Source: Thermoflavifilum aggregans (lineage in GTDB: Bacteria; Bacteroidota; Bacteroidia; Chitinophagales; Chitinophagaceae). Taken from it: a stretch of 64,000 nucleotides of DNA. This document shows positions 28,146-37,427 of the stretch, piece after piece (positions within the stretch are counted from its first letter, which is position 1; each line of letters opens with the position of its first letter). The stretch covers positions 2,108,001-2,172,000 of the forward strand of contig NZ_PGFG01000001.1 of the NCBI RefSeq assembly GCF_002797735.1, given 5' to 3'. Under the pieces are notes generated by a model, which saw only the letters and a program-made list of their open reading frames with translations, searched no databases and was not told the origin of the DNA. Both the position numbers and the translations under genes were made by a program.

Positions 28146-30134
28146 TTATGAATAAGCAAATTCAACAGGCAATTCCAGGATGATTTTTGTTCCACATGGT
28201 TTCTGGTTCCCATCAATTAAATCTACAATCTGAGTTTGTTGAAGGTTAAAAGGAAGAGAATGCTGCAACAGCTTTAATCTCTCTTCCGTTAACCGCAAGC
28301 CCATCGATTTGTGTTTTGGATTTTTTTGCATCTTAATTTCTTCAGCTTTTTGTCTTCCTATACCATTATCTTCTATCTCTACCCTCAGTTTCTGCTGCTC
28401 ATGCAATTTCATCGATATTTTCAGAATACCACCTCCCTTTTTGGGTGCAAGGCCATGCCAGATGGCATTTTCCACAAATGGCTGAATCATGAGAGGAGCA
28501 ATCATTACATCTTCCGTATCAATACTTTCTTCTATCTGAAGAACAAATTCAAAACTATGATTGCAACGCAAATTTTCAAGCTCAATATAAATTGATAAAA
28601 ATTCAATCTCACTCGATAAAGGAATGAAATCCCGTTCACTGTTTTCCAGAATCATCCGTATTAACCTGGCAAATTTGGTTAAATAATCTGAAGCTTCTTC
28701 CGGCTGATTGGTCCAGATGTATTTATGAATAGAATTGAGGCTGTTGAAGATAAAATGCGGATTCATTCTCGATCTGAGAGACTGCAGTTCCAGCTGCAGT
28801 GCACGCTGGCGTATCTTTAATTCGCGATGGCGAATCACAAAATAACCTCCGATAACCATTACCACAATGAATCCCATCAGAGACAAAGCAAGAATCAGAT
28901 TGCGATTTGATTCAACGTCTTTCAGATAGGCTTCTTTCTGGAGCAGCTGAATAGCTGCATTTTTCTTATCCAGCTGGTATAAAACTTCAAGCTCGGCCAT
29001 CCTGTTACTGATCTTATCATTCAGCATACTGTCTTTATAATTCAAAGCCTTTTCCAACATTTCCATTGATTGTTTGAAATTACCCTTTGCCGCATAATAT
29101 TCCTGCAGGGCCTTATAAGCCTTCATAATCAAAGATTTTGAGCCTATTGACTGAGCGATACTAAGCCCCTTGGTTATTTGATTATAGGCCTCAGGATATT
29201 TTTTCATCAACAAATACGTATATCCCAGGCTGATATAACTATCTGCTACATCAATCACATCACCAATCTGATCACTTAATTGAAGTGCTTTTTGGAAATA
29301 GTCCAATGACAGAGAATATCGGCCTAATTTCTGATAAGCCTGGCCCAGATTATTATAGGAAATCAGTTTACCTTGACGGTGGTTGATAAGTTCATTGTAG
29401 GAAAGAGATTTAAGGAAATAATCCACAGCCTGAACATATTTATTTTTCCCTTCCAGTGCCAACCCGATATTTGCGTAATTAATAGCCAGTCCCAGATTGT
29501 TGTGATGCTGCTTTTCAATTTCAAGTGATTGCTGGAATGAAGCGATTGCCTTATCATATTGTTCTGTGGATAAATATATATTCCCGATGCTGTTGATAGC
29601 TATGGCCTGGCTACGCCAGTTTCCGCATGCTTCTGCTATGTGAAGTGCCCGCATATGGTACTCAAAGGCCTGCTGATTATCATCCAATCGCCTGTATGCT
29701 ACGCCAATATTGTTGAGAATAGTAGATAACAAAACACTATCTTTCGTAGTCGAAGCATAATCGAGTGCCTGCTTGCCATAGTTGACTGCAAGCAGATAGC
29801 GGGCCACATTACGTTGATCTACACACATCGCATTATATACCCTTGCCAGCTGAAGCGAATCACCTATTTTTTCAGCCAGTTCGAGGGCCTGTATTAAAAA
29901 GGGATTTTCTTGTTCACGTTTATGCCATTCATTTCGATAAACACTGCCTGCATTTAGCAGATAACCGATTTTAGCTGTATCGCTTTTAATGGATGTAACT
30001 GTATCAAGCTGATGCTGAACAATAGCCGTTGTATCCACATAAATTTTTGTTCCGGCAATACTGGTTGAACAGATAAAACCGGCAACAAACATGCATGCGC
30101 AGGAGGCAAATATATGTGAATGAATAAGCCTCAT
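28146..30134 (-). CDS. TPR-containing LytS-type sensor histidine kinase
   Basis: This 662-residue kinase has an N-terminal signal peptide/anchor (about residues 8-27), a long array of tetratricopeptide repeats (about 50-370, with motifs such as NNIGVAYRRLDDNQQAFEYHMRALHIAE and NSIGNIYLSTEQYDKAIASF spaced by 40 residues), one transmembrane helix (about 412-434) and a short coiled coil. The catalytic part has the LytS-type phosphoacceptor H460 in MNPHFIFNSLNS and the ATP-binding motifs IQPFVENAIWHG and DNGIG. The TPRs should lie in the periplasm and sense a peptide or protein partner. It is translationally linked to the LytTR regulator gene. Confidence 0.92.
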   Translation of the reverse strand: MRLIHSHIFASCACMFVAGFICSTSIAGTKIYVDTTAIVQHQLDTVTSIKSDTAKIGYLLNAGSVYRNEWHKREQENPFLIQALELAEKIGDSLQLARVYNAMCVDQRNVARYLLAVNYGKQALDYASTTKDSVLLSTILNNIGVAYRRLDDNQQAFEYHMRALHIAEACGNWRSQAIAINSIGNIYLSTEQYDKAIASFQQSLEIEKQHHNNLGLAINYANIGLALEGKNKYVQAVDYFLKSLSYNELINHRQGKLISYNNLGQAYQKLGRYSLSLDYFQKALQLSDQIGDVIDVADSYISLGYTYLLMKKYPEAYNQITKGLSIAQSIGSKSLIMKAYKALQEYYAAKGNFKQSMEMLEKALNYKDSMLNDKISNRMAELEVLYQLDKKNAAIQLLQKEAYLKDVESNRNLILALSLMGFIVVMVIGGYFVIRHRELKIRQRALQLELQSLRSRMNPHFIFNSLNSIHKYIWTNQPEEASDYLTKFARLIRMILENSERDFIPLSSEIEFLSIYIELENLRCNHSFEFVLQIEESIDTEDVMIAPLMIQPFVENAIWHGLAPKKGGGILKISMKLHEQQKLRVEIEDNGIGRQKAEEIKMQKNPKHKSMGLRLTEERLKLLQHSLPFNLQQTQIVDLIDGNQKPCGTKIILELPVEFAYS

Positions 30135-30173
30135 TTCAGGTTAATAAAATTTATCAGCAATGATGCAAAAGGC

Positions 30174-30881
30174 TCAGGAAATGGTTGTTTTTTCGATAGG
30201 AAGGTTGTGCATAATCTTTTGCACGTAATCCATAGCAATCTGCAGCTGTTGAGTTTCTGTCAGATGGGAATTGTCAATTACAAAAGCATCTGCAGCTTTT
30301 CTGAGGGGGCTTACGGCGCGCTGGGTATCAAGCCGGTCGCGTTCAAGCAGATTTTTTTCCACTTCAGCGAGGCTGATTTCCGGATGCAGGGGTTGAAGTT
30401 CTTTCCATCTTCTTTGTGCGCGAATCTTTACATCGGCCGTCATAAAAATTTTCACGTCTGCATCCGGAAAAACGACCGTTCCGATATCCCGGCCATCCAT
30501 GACGATTCCTCTCTGTTGACCCATCCTGCGCTGCTGAGCGACTGCAAATTCCCGCACTTCAGGAATAGCCGCTACCTGGCTTACGGCTTCTGATACCTCC
30601 CAGCTGCGAATGGCCTGCTCCACATTCTCACCATTCAGCCATATCACAGAACGTCCACTGGAAGGATCGTATTTGAAATCCAGATGGATATCTTTTAATA
30701 CCTCACGAATGGCAGCCAGATCATTAAGGTTTATTTTCCTGCGAAGCAGTTCATAGGTAATGGCCCTGTACATGGCCCCGCTGTCAATGTACTTGTACTG
30801 CAATGCGGATGCAAGTTGTCTGGCGAGCGTGCTTTTTCCACACGAAGAATAACCATCAATAGCAATAATCAGGGGGCGCAT
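30174..30881 (-). CDS. cmk: Cytidylate kinase
   Basis: This 235-residue P-loop kinase phosphorylates CMP and dCMP. The Walker A is GYSSCGKST near the N-terminus, the NMP-binding segment is YIDSGAMYRAIT, and VMDGRDIGTVVFPDA with the lid-region KIRAQRRW are diagnostic for CMP kinase. I choose 30881 as start because MRPLIIAIDGYSS is the expected first beta strand; a longer frame adds 6 residues. It lies downstream of clpC with a strong terminator in between, and 39 bases before the histidine kinase gene. Confidence 0.95.
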   Translation of the reverse strand: MRPLIIAIDGYSSCGKSTLARQLASALQYKYIDSGAMYRAITYELLRRKINLNDLAAIREVLKDIHLDFKYDPSSGRSVIWLNGENVEQAIRSWEVSEAVSQVAAIPEVREFAVAQQRRMGQQRGIVMDGRDIGTVVFPDADVKIFMTADVKIRAQRRWKELQPLHPEISLAEVEKNLLERDRLDTQRAVSPLRKAADAFVIDNSHLTETQQLQIAMDYVQKIMHNLPIEKTTIS

Positions 30882-30920
30882 GCACAACAAAGTTAACATT
30901 CTTTTTGCGATTTCATAAAA

Positions 30921-30945
30921 AAGGGATAGCTATTTGCTATCCCTT
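30921..30945 (-). terminator. Intrinsic terminator of clpC
   Basis: AAGGGATAGC and GCTATCCCTT form a perfect 10-bp stem with a 5-base loop; on the minus strand the hairpin runs into TTTTTT. It begins 29 bases after the clpC stop and sits before cmk, so clpC and cmk are probably separate units. Confidence 0.88.
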
Positions 30946-30974
30946 AGGTTGTATGGTTATGTGTGGTTCGTAAT

Positions 30975-33530
30975 TCAGCTTTTCTTTTCCGTAGCCGCAG
31001 AAGAAGCGCTGCTCACCTCGGGCTCTGATGATTTCAGCTGGAACTTCAATGCCTGATTTTTTTCATCGAAATCTGCAATGAGCACATCACCCTGTTTTAC
31101 CTTCAGCATCAGAATTTCTTCTGCCAGCGGGTCTTCCAGATATTTCTGGATGGCTCGGTGCAAAGGCCGGGCACCAAACTGGGTATCGTAACCTTTATCG
31201 GCCAGAAACTCTTTGGCAGCCTGGGTAAGCTCCAGTTTCACGCCCATGTTTTCCAGCCGCTTGTGCACATCTTTCATGATAATATCGATGATCGCAAAGA
31301 TATGTTCTTTGCTGAGCGGATTAAAGATTACCACATCATCAATCCTGTTCAGGAATTCGGGTGAAAAAGTACGCTTCAAAGCTTTTTCAATGACAGCCCG
31401 TGTATTCTCTTCCTCATTGGACCGTGCTGCCGTCACAAATCCCACACCTGCACCAAAGTCTTTCAGCTGCCGCACACCAATGTTGGAGGTCATGATGATC
31501 AGCGTGTTCTTGAAATCAACCTTTCTGCCAAGACCGTCGGTAAGATGGCCATCATCGAGCACCTGGAGCAGGATATTGTAAATGTCGGGATGGGCTTTTT
31601 CGATTTCATCTAGCAACACCACAGAATAAGGCTTGCGCCTTACCTTTTCGGTGAGCTGGCCGCCTTCTTCGTATCCTACATAACCGGGAGGAGCACCGAT
31701 GAGCCGGCTGACGGAGAATTTTTCCATGTACTCACTCATATCGATGCGGATGAGCGCATCTTCCGAATCGAACAAATACCGGGCAAGCGCCTTGGCCAGT
31801 TCGGTTTTACCAACGCCTGTGGGTCCAAGGAAGATAAAGGAACCGATGGGCTTGCGGGGATCTTTCAATCCTACCCGGTTGCGCTGGATGGCCTTGGTAA
31901 CCTTCATGATGGCTTCATCCTGACCTACCACAGCCTGGCGAAGATCGTCGGCCATATGCAACAGCTTCTCCGATTCGGCCTGCACCATCCGTTTCACTGG
32001 GATTCCCGTCATCATGCTTACCACTTCAGCCACATCTTCTTCCGTTATCGGATAGCGGCGATGTTTGATTTCTTCTTCCCATTCAGCCTTGGCTCTTTCC
32101 AGCTCTTCGCCCAGCTTTTTCTCGGTATCCCGCAGGGCTGCTGCTTCTTCAAAACGCTGGCTTTTGACCACCCGATTCTTTTCCTGCTTGATTTCTTCAA
32201 TTTTCTTTTCCAGATCCAGGATATGCTGGGGTACGTTGATGTTTTTAAGATGCACCCGGGCACCCACCTCGTCCATCACATCAATAGCTTTGTCAGGAAG
32301 AAAACGATCGGTGATATAGCGGTCGCTGAGCTTCACACAAGCTTGGATAGCTTCTTCGGAATAATCCACGTTATGAAATTCTTCATACCGGGATTTGATG
32401 TTCATCAATATCTGAATGGTTTCTTCCGGTGTCGGAGGATCAACCATCACCTTCTGGAAGCGCCGGTCCAAAGCTCCATCTTTTTCGATGTACATGCGGT
32501 ATTCATCGAGTGTGGATGCACCGATGCACTGCAATTCGCCCCTGGCCAGTGCAGGTTTGAAAATATTGGATGCATCGAGTGAACCGGAAGCACCGCCTGC
32601 CCCGATGATGGTATGAATTTCATCAATAAACAGAATCACATCCCGGTTTTTTTCCAATTCATTCATGATGGCCTTCATCCTTTCCTCAAACTGTCCGCGA
32701 TATTTGGTACCAGCTACCAGGGCAGCCAGATCCAGGCTTACCACGCGTTTGTCGAAAAGCACCCGAGATACCTTGCGCTGTACGATCCGCAAGGCCAATC
32801 CCTCCACAATGGCCGTTTTCCCGACGCCCGGTTCACCAATCAGAATCGGGTTGTTTTTCTTGCGGCGGGAAAGGATCTGGGACACACGTTCAATTTCCTT
32901 TTCCCGTCCTACAATGGGATCCAGCTGACCCAGCTCGGCCAGACGGGTGATATCACGGCCAAAATTATCCAGTACCGGCGTTTTGGATTTGGTGCTTGCC
33001 TGACGTGCTGTGCGCGAACTATAGCTGCTTTTCCTTTCCTCATCAAACTCTTCTTCGCCGGTTTCATCGGAATATTCAGCCTTAGGATCGGATGATTTTA
33101 CATATCCCAGCTCACTTTTGAAGCTTTCATAATCCACATCATATTGCTTCAGCAGCTGAGTACAGATGTTTTCCTTGTTTTTTAGAATGGAAAGCATCAA
33201 ATGCTCTGTTTCCACTGTGGGGCTTTTCATGGATTTGGCCTCCAGCACCGTCACCCGAATGACTTTCTCGGCCTGCTTTGTGAGAGGAAGACTATTGATA
33301 TTAGCAATGTTTTTACCTGTTTTATCCCTGACGGCAGCCTCAACCTCTCGCTTCAATTCTTCAATATTTACATTCATGGATTTCAAGATCTGAATAGCCG
33401 TGCTCTCTCCCTCTCTGATGAGGCCCAGCAGCAGATGCTCAGTGCCGATGAAATCATTCCCCAATCTCAAAGCCTCTTCCCTGCTGAAGGATATGATTTC
33501 TTTTACCTGTGGTGAAAAGTTTTGATCCAT
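30975..33530 (-). CDS. clpC: ATP-dependent Clp protease ATP-binding subunit ClpC
   Basis: This 851-residue AAA+ unfoldase feeds proteins to the ClpP peptidase. The N-terminal Clp_N double repeat ([23 protein letters not shown] and its partner) comes first, then AAA-1 with Walker A GEPGVGKT, a UVR-type middle domain ([15 protein letters not shown]), AAA-2 with Walker A GPTGVGKT, and the C-terminal D2-small domain ([20 protein letters not shown]). The short middle domain distinguishes it from ClpB. A Ser/Ala-rich C-terminal tail ends it. It is preceded by a leader with a hairpin (33560-33588) and followed by a strong terminator. Confidence 0.97.
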   Translation of the reverse strand: MDQNFSPQVKEIISFSREEALRLGNDFIGTEHLLLGLIREGESTAIQILKSMNVNIEELKREVEAAVRDKTGKNIANINSLPLTKQAEKVIRVTVLEAKSMKSPTVETEHLMLSILKNKENICTQLLKQYDVDYESFKSELGYVKSSDPKAEYSDETGEEEFDEERKSSYSSRTARQASTKSKTPVLDNFGRDITRLAELGQLDPIVGREKEIERVSQILSRRKKNNPILIGEPGVGKTAIVEGLALRIVQRKVSRVLFDKRVVSLDLAALVAGTKYRGQFEERMKAIMNELEKNRDVILFIDEIHTIIGAGGASGSLDASNIFKPALARGELQCIGASTLDEYRMYIEKDGALDRRFQKVMVDPPTPEETIQILMNIKSRYEEFHNVDYSEEAIQACVKLSDRYITDRFLPDKAIDVMDEVGARVHLKNINVPQHILDLEKKIEEIKQEKNRVVKSQRFEEAAALRDTEKKLGEELERAKAEWEEEIKHRRYPITEEDVAEVVSMMTGIPVKRMVQAESEKLLHMADDLRQAVVGQDEAIMKVTKAIQRNRVGLKDPRKPIGSFIFLGPTGVGKTELAKALARYLFDSEDALIRIDMSEYMEKFSVSRLIGAPPGYVGYEEGGQLTEKVRRKPYSVVLLDEIEKAHPDIYNILLQVLDDGHLTDGLGRKVDFKNTLIIMTSNIGVRQLKDFGAGVGFVTAARSNEEENTRAVIEKALKRTFSPEFLNRIDDVVIFNPLSKEHIFAIIDIIMKDVHKRLENMGVKLELTQAAKEFLADKGYDTQFGARPLHRAIQKYLEDPLAEEILMLKVKQGDVLIADFDEKNQALKFQLKSSEPEVSSASSAATEKKS

Positions 33531-33559
33531 TGTTTGTTGAATTTGATTTTGTTTGTTAA

Positions 33560-33588
33560 ATCAGCCTGCCTGTAAGCAGGTAGCTGAT
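33560..33588 (-). promoter_or_regulatory. Stem-loop in the clpC 5' leader
   Basis: ATCAG-CCTGC, a 6-base loop, GCAGG, a 3-base bulge and CTGAT form a 10-bp imperfect hairpin 30 bases before the clpC ATG. There is no T-run, so it is not a terminator. A role as a heat- or protein-responsive leader is speculative. Confidence 0.35.
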
Positions 33589-33684
33589 CAATACAATATT
33601 AGTAAATAATTTTGAATTATTTCTGCATCCGGATTTTCGGCCGGAATGCGGAATCATCCTATCTTTAACAAAAATTTATTCTTC

Positions 33685-34089
33685 ATGTTCAAAATCGATA
33701 CCAGAGAAAAATACCGGACAATACGCGTGGAAAAGGATCGGTTTGATGCTAATTTGACAGCCGAAATTACAACTGCATTACAAAATGCTGACGGAATGTT
33801 GCAGGGCAATCTCATCTGGGATTTGAGTGAAGTGAAGCAGATTGATGAAGATAGTTTGTCCATTCTGGAAATTATTTATGAATCTTGTTATGCCAGCGGA
33901 TATTCCTGTTGTATTGTTTGCGGGCGTTCACCCATTTGCAACACCCTCAAAAAAAGGAATCGCGACTGGAATCTGGTACCTACATTGAGTGAAGCCGTTG
34001 ATCTCATTGGCCTGGAAGAGATGGAAAGGCTCCTGCAGCAATCTTCCACAGAAGGCCAGGAAGAAGGTGAAACTGAGAAATTGTCATGA
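33685..34089 (+). CDS. STAS-domain protein, anti-sigma antagonist-like
   Basis: This 134-residue protein has the STAS fold plan: an opening strand (TIRVEKDRF), the central IWDLSEVKQIDEDSLSILE where S57 is at the phosphoacceptor position of SpoIIAA-like proteins, and a final helix with an acidic tail. It lacks the usual 'IDSSG' spelling, so regulation by phosphorylation is uncertain. The start at 33685 is chosen because the residues before it are not typical. It ends 4 bases before the RNase Z start, so the two are translated together. No anti-sigma kinase is in the window. Confidence 0.75.
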   Translation: MFKIDTREKYRTIRVEKDRFDANLTAEITTALQNADGMLQGNLIWDLSEVKQIDEDSLSILEIIYESCYASGYSCCIVCGRSPICNTLKKRNRDWNLVPTLSEAVDLIGLEEMERLLQQSSTEGQEEGETEKLS

Positions 34090-34093
34090 ATGT

Positions 34094-35035
34094 ATGCCTT
34101 TTGCAGTAACCATCCTCGGTAATAATTCGGCCATTCCTTCCCATGAGCGATTTCCCACCGCGCAGGTTGTAACATATGAAGATGAGCTTTTCCTGATCGA
34201 CTGCGGCGAAGGCACCCAAATGCAGCTGGCGAGATACAAAATCAGGAGAAACAAGATTCATCACATTTTCATCAGCCATTTGCATGGAGATCATTATTTC
34301 GGGCTCATCGGTTTAATTAACAGCTTTAACCTGCTGCAACGCACCGAACCTCTGCACCTGTATGCCCCGGCTGAGCTGGAATCCATCATCTGGCGCCAGC
34401 TGGAATGTGCAGCCACCACCTTGCATTTCACGCTACATTTTCATCCGCTGCAGGTGCCCGGATTTCAGCTGATTGCTGATTTACCCCATCTGCGCATCAG
34501 CTGTTTCCCAACAAAACACAGGATTTTATGTTTCGGATTTTTATTTGAAGAAAAGCCCCGCCATCGGAAAGTGATTCCCGAAAAAGCCCGGGAAGCAGGT
34601 GTTCCTTTGAACTTCTACAAAAACCTGCAACAAGGAGAAGATTACGTATCGGCCACCGGCAAAATCATTCCCAATGAGGAACTTACCTTACCTCCGCCGC
34701 AACCCAGGAAATATGCCTACTGTGCGGATACCTTGTATGATGAAGGATTGATTCCCTACATTGCTGGTTGTGATCTGGTTTACCATGAAACCACCTATCT
34801 GCAGCAGGATTTACATCGTGCCATTGAACGCTTTCATTCTACCACCCTGCAGGCCGCAACCCTTGCCCGAAAAGCACTTCAGGATAAAGGCAAACTGCTA
34901 ATCGGCCATTTTTCATCCCGCTATGAACGGCTGGAAGATTTTGAAAACGAATGCAGGAGTATTTTCCCAGAGACCTATCTAGCCCTGCAGGGAGCTACCT
35001 ATTTCGTGGGCACTCCCTGGAAAGCACGCATGTAA
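34094..35035 (+). CDS. rnz: Ribonuclease Z
   Basis: This 313-residue metallo-beta-lactamase-fold enzyme trims tRNA 3' trailers. The zinc motif is HLHGDH (H62, H64, D66, H67), preceded by FLIDCGEGTQMQ, and later ligands occur in YCADTLYDE (Asp) and IGHFSSRY (His); the flexible-arm/GP-motif region fits tRNase Z of the short type. I place the start at 34094, just after the STAS gene, because MPFAVTILGNNSAIP is the conserved beginning. The tRNA-Asp in this window has no encoded CCA, so it needs this type of processing. Its 3' end overlaps dapA by 37 bases in opposite orientation. Confidence 0.95.
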   Translation: MPFAVTILGNNSAIPSHERFPTAQVVTYEDELFLIDCGEGTQMQLARYKIRRNKIHHIFISHLHGDHYFGLIGLINSFNLLQRTEPLHLYAPAELESIIWRQLECAATTLHFTLHFHPLQVPGFQLIADLPHLRISCFPTKHRILCFGFLFEEKPRHRKVIPEKAREAGVPLNFYKNLQQGEDYVSATGKIIPNEELTLPPPQPRKYAYCADTLYDEGLIPYIAGCDLVYHETTYLQQDLHRAIERFHSTTLQAATLARKALQDKGKLLIGHFSSRYERLEDFENECRSIFPETYLALQGATYFVGTPWKARM

Positions 35036-35901
35036 TCGCGGATTTGCTGATGCAGCGATGCCGACACCGGCACCAGCGGCAGCCGTAGCATGTTCTCACA
35101 AAGACCTGCTTCTGCCATAAATGCCTTGATACCGGCCGGATTATTTTCAGCAAACATCATCTGGAAGGCATCCAGCAAACGATAATGCAACTGACGGGCT
35201 TCTGAAAATCGCTCTGCCAGGGCAAAGCGTATCAATTCGCTCATTTCCCGCGGAAAACAATTGGCAGCCACGGAAATCACTCCTTCAAATCCGCATGCAA
35301 TCTGTGCCAGGGCCAATGCATCATCACCGGAAAGCAGCACAAAATCATGGGGCTTGTGTTTGGCCAGTTCCATGCATTGCTGCAGATCACCGGAGGCTTC
35401 TTTCACGCCGACAATATTATCCAGCTCAGCCAAACGCAATATTGTTTGCACGCTTACATTTCTGCCGGTACGGCCGGGAACATTGTAGATGATCACAGGT
35501 TTGGGAGAAGCTTCTGCAATGGCCTTATAATGCTGATACAGTCCTTCCTGGGAAGGTTTATTGTAGTAAGGCGATACACTGAGTACAGCAATAGCCTGAT
35601 CAAGCGGACAGGTTTTCAATCGCTTGACTACATCGGCAGTATGATAATCGCCCAGACCTACCACTACCGGCACCCGCCCGGCTACTTTTTCAAAGGTAAA
35701 AAGAATGATCTCTGTTTTTTCTTCTGCGGAGAGGGTGGGTGTTTCACCGGTAGTGCCCAGGCTTACGATGTAATTAACACCACCCTGAATCACATATTCG
35801 ATAATGCGTTCCAATGCAGGATAATCTACCTCGAGGCGTGCATTGAAAGGAGTTACAATAGCTACTCCCGTACCGCGGAGCATTTCCTGAATATCACTCA
35901 T
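34999..35901 (-). CDS. dapA: 4-Hydroxy-tetrahydrodipicolinate synthase
   Basis: This 300-residue aldolase-type lyase condenses pyruvate with aspartate semialdehyde in the lysine/diaminopimelate pathway. The Schiff-base lysine is K167 (VGVKEASGD), with Y139 (IIYNVPGRTG) and TTGET near residue 50 as further active-site elements; YYNKPSQEGLYQHY is typical. Length is normal. It is 54 bases downstream of accA on the same strand, so probably cotranscribed. Its 3' end overlaps the rnz 3' end by 37 bases. Confidence 0.97.
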   Translation of the reverse strand: MSDIQEMLRGTGVAIVTPFNARLEVDYPALERIIEYVIQGGVNYIVSLGTTGETPTLSAEEKTEIILFTFEKVAGRVPVVVGLGDYHTADVVKRLKTCPLDQAIAVLSVSPYYNKPSQEGLYQHYKAIAEASPKPVIIYNVPGRTGRNVSVQTILRLAELDNIVGVKEASGDLQQCMELAKHKPHDFVLLSGDDALALAQIACGFEGVISVAANCFPREMSELIRFALAERFSEARQLHYRLLDAFQMMFAENNPAGIKAFMAEAGLCENMLRLPLVPVSASLHQQIRDYMRAFQGVPTK

Positions 35902-35955
35902 TGATGTGTATTTTAAAAAAGACCACGATTGTAAATTGTTTCAATGGCAGATTCA

Positions 35956-36909
35956 TTACACTTCTCTGAACACTCCCATCCGGGAAAATTTCTCAATCCG
36001 TTGGCGGATGCGTTCTTCTGGTGGAATCGGTTCCAGTTCATCAATAGCCTTCAGAATCCATCCTTTGAGTGTTTCAGCCATTTCATCTGGATTGACGTGA
36101 GCGCCGCCCAAGGGTTCGGGGATGATATCGTCAATCAAATGAAAAGATTTCATGTGGGCTGCGGTTAGTTTGAGCTGTTCAGCGGCCTGTTCCTTGTAAT
36201 CCCAGCTGCGCCACAGGATGGACGAACATGATTCCGGCGAAATCACACTATACCAGGTATTTTCCAGCATATAAATCCGATCGCCCACACCAATACCCAA
36301 AGCTCCGCCTGAAGCACCTTCTCCGATCACGATGCAGATGACCGGCACTTTCAGCAATACCATTTCATAAAGATTGCGGGCAATAGCTTCGGCCTGTCCG
36401 CGTTCTTCAGCTTCCAATCCGGGGAAAGCTCCCGGAGTATCGATTAACGTAACAATAGGTTTGTTAAATTTTTCGGCCAGTTTCATCAGCCGCAAAGCCT
36501 TCCGGTAACCTTCCGGATTGGCCATGCCAAAATTGCGCAGCTGGCGCATGCGGGTATTGACTCCCTTCTGATGGCCGATGAACATGATGGTGTGATTGGC
36601 AATATCGCCAAAACCGCCAACCATGGCCTTATCGTCTTTCACTTTCCGATCGCCATGCAATTCAATGAAATGCCGGCACATCTTTTCAATGTAGGCCAGG
36701 GTATAAGGCCTGTTCGGATGGCGGCTCAGCTGCACACGCTGCCAGCTGGTGAGCTGCTGGGTGATCTCCAGCCGTTTCTGCCGGATTTTTTCTTCAATTT
36801 CCTTAACCGTAGCCGATACATCCACCTTGCTTTTTTCTCCCGCCTGCTTTACTTTTTCAAGCTGTTCATACAACTCAGCTACCGGTTGTTCAAAGTCTAA
36901 AAACTGCAT
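35956..36909 (-). CDS. accA: Acetyl-CoA carboxylase carboxyltransferase subunit alpha
   Basis: This 317-residue protein forms the carboxyltransferase with AccD and makes malonyl-CoA for fatty-acid synthesis. The N-terminal helices ([16 protein letters not shown]) and then [46 protein letters not shown] and [16 protein letters not shown] (oxyanion-forming Gly pair) match AccA in order. It is the first gene before dapA. Divergent from it runs the tRNA-Asp transcription unit. No accD, accB or accC occurs in the window. Confidence 0.97.
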   Translation of the reverse strand: MQFLDFEQPVAELYEQLEKVKQAGEKSKVDVSATVKEIEEKIRQKRLEITQQLTSWQRVQLSRHPNRPYTLAYIEKMCRHFIELHGDRKVKDDKAMVGGFGDIANHTIMFIGHQKGVNTRMRQLRNFGMANPEGYRKALRLMKLAEKFNKPIVTLIDTPGAFPGLEAEERGQAEAIARNLYEMVLLKVPVICIVIGEGASGGALGIGVGDRIYMLENTWYSVISPESCSSILWRSWDYKEQAAEQLKLTAAHMKSFHLIDDIIPEPLGGAHVNPDEMAETLKGWILKAIDELEPIPPEERIRQRIEKFSRMGVFREV

Positions 36910-36961
36910 GATTGGAATGGCTTAGACCCTGTAAAGATACAGCCAAAATATTTTTTGATGG

Positions 36962-36997
36962 TTTGTATGCTATTTTTCATAAAACTGCCTAACTTTG
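36962..36997 (+). promoter_or_regulatory. Probable promoter of the tRNA-Asp unit
   Basis: TTTG at 36962-36965 and TAACTTTG at 36990-36997 match both consensus halves, with a 24-base spacer that is one longer than the usual maximum. It would give a leader of about 120 bases before the mature tRNA; an inverted repeat (CCTGACT at 37003-37009, AGTCAGG at 37044-37050) lies in that leader. Confidence 0.5.
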
Positions 36998-37126
36998 CAA
37001 GCCCTGACTGAAACACACCCGACTGTTGAGCTTGCAGGTAGAAAGTCAGGTTTCTGCAGTGAAATAGGGAGTTTTTAGTTTCGGGGGCTCTATCAACCAG
37101 GTGTTCTTAAATTTTTACGTGCTTAC

Positions 37127-37200
37127 GGACCAGTAGTTCAGCTGGTTAGAATGCCGCCCTGTCACGGCGGAGGTCGCGGGTTCGAGTCCCGTCTGGTCCG
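37127..37200 (+). tRNA. tRNA-Asp (GUC anticodon)
   Basis: A full cloverleaf can be folded: acceptor stem GGACCAG/CTGGTCC, D stem GTTC/GAAT, anticodon stem CCGCC/GGCGG around CTGTCAC (anticodon GTC at 37161-37163), T arm GCGGG-TTCGAGT-CCCGT, and discriminator G. The CCA end is not encoded, so nucleotidyltransferase must add it. It stands alone; no other tRNA is next to it. The 227 bases after it, up to the next gene, show only a small GTGC/GCAC dyad and no gene. Confidence 0.96.
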
Positions 37201-37427
37201 CTCTCCCTGCCGATAAGTAATTCTTCACGCTCCATTTGCTATTTCTCGAAAGTCAGATTATTTATCCAAAACCAAACCTGTGCACATACGGGCAACCAAG
37301 CTGGTCATATAGTAATTAGTGCGCCGAGTGCAATTCAGCACCTGTTGGATGATAAGCCACAAAGCCGTCAGGAAAACATGTTAAAACAGGGAAAGCGTCA
37401 GTAAAGTTGATTTATCTTTTATAGTCT

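Noticed and set aside
37127-37427. tRNA-Asp 3' end as an attachment site for an integrated element
   Set aside because: No repeat of the tRNA 3' end, no integrase and no foreign-looking genes are found on either side.
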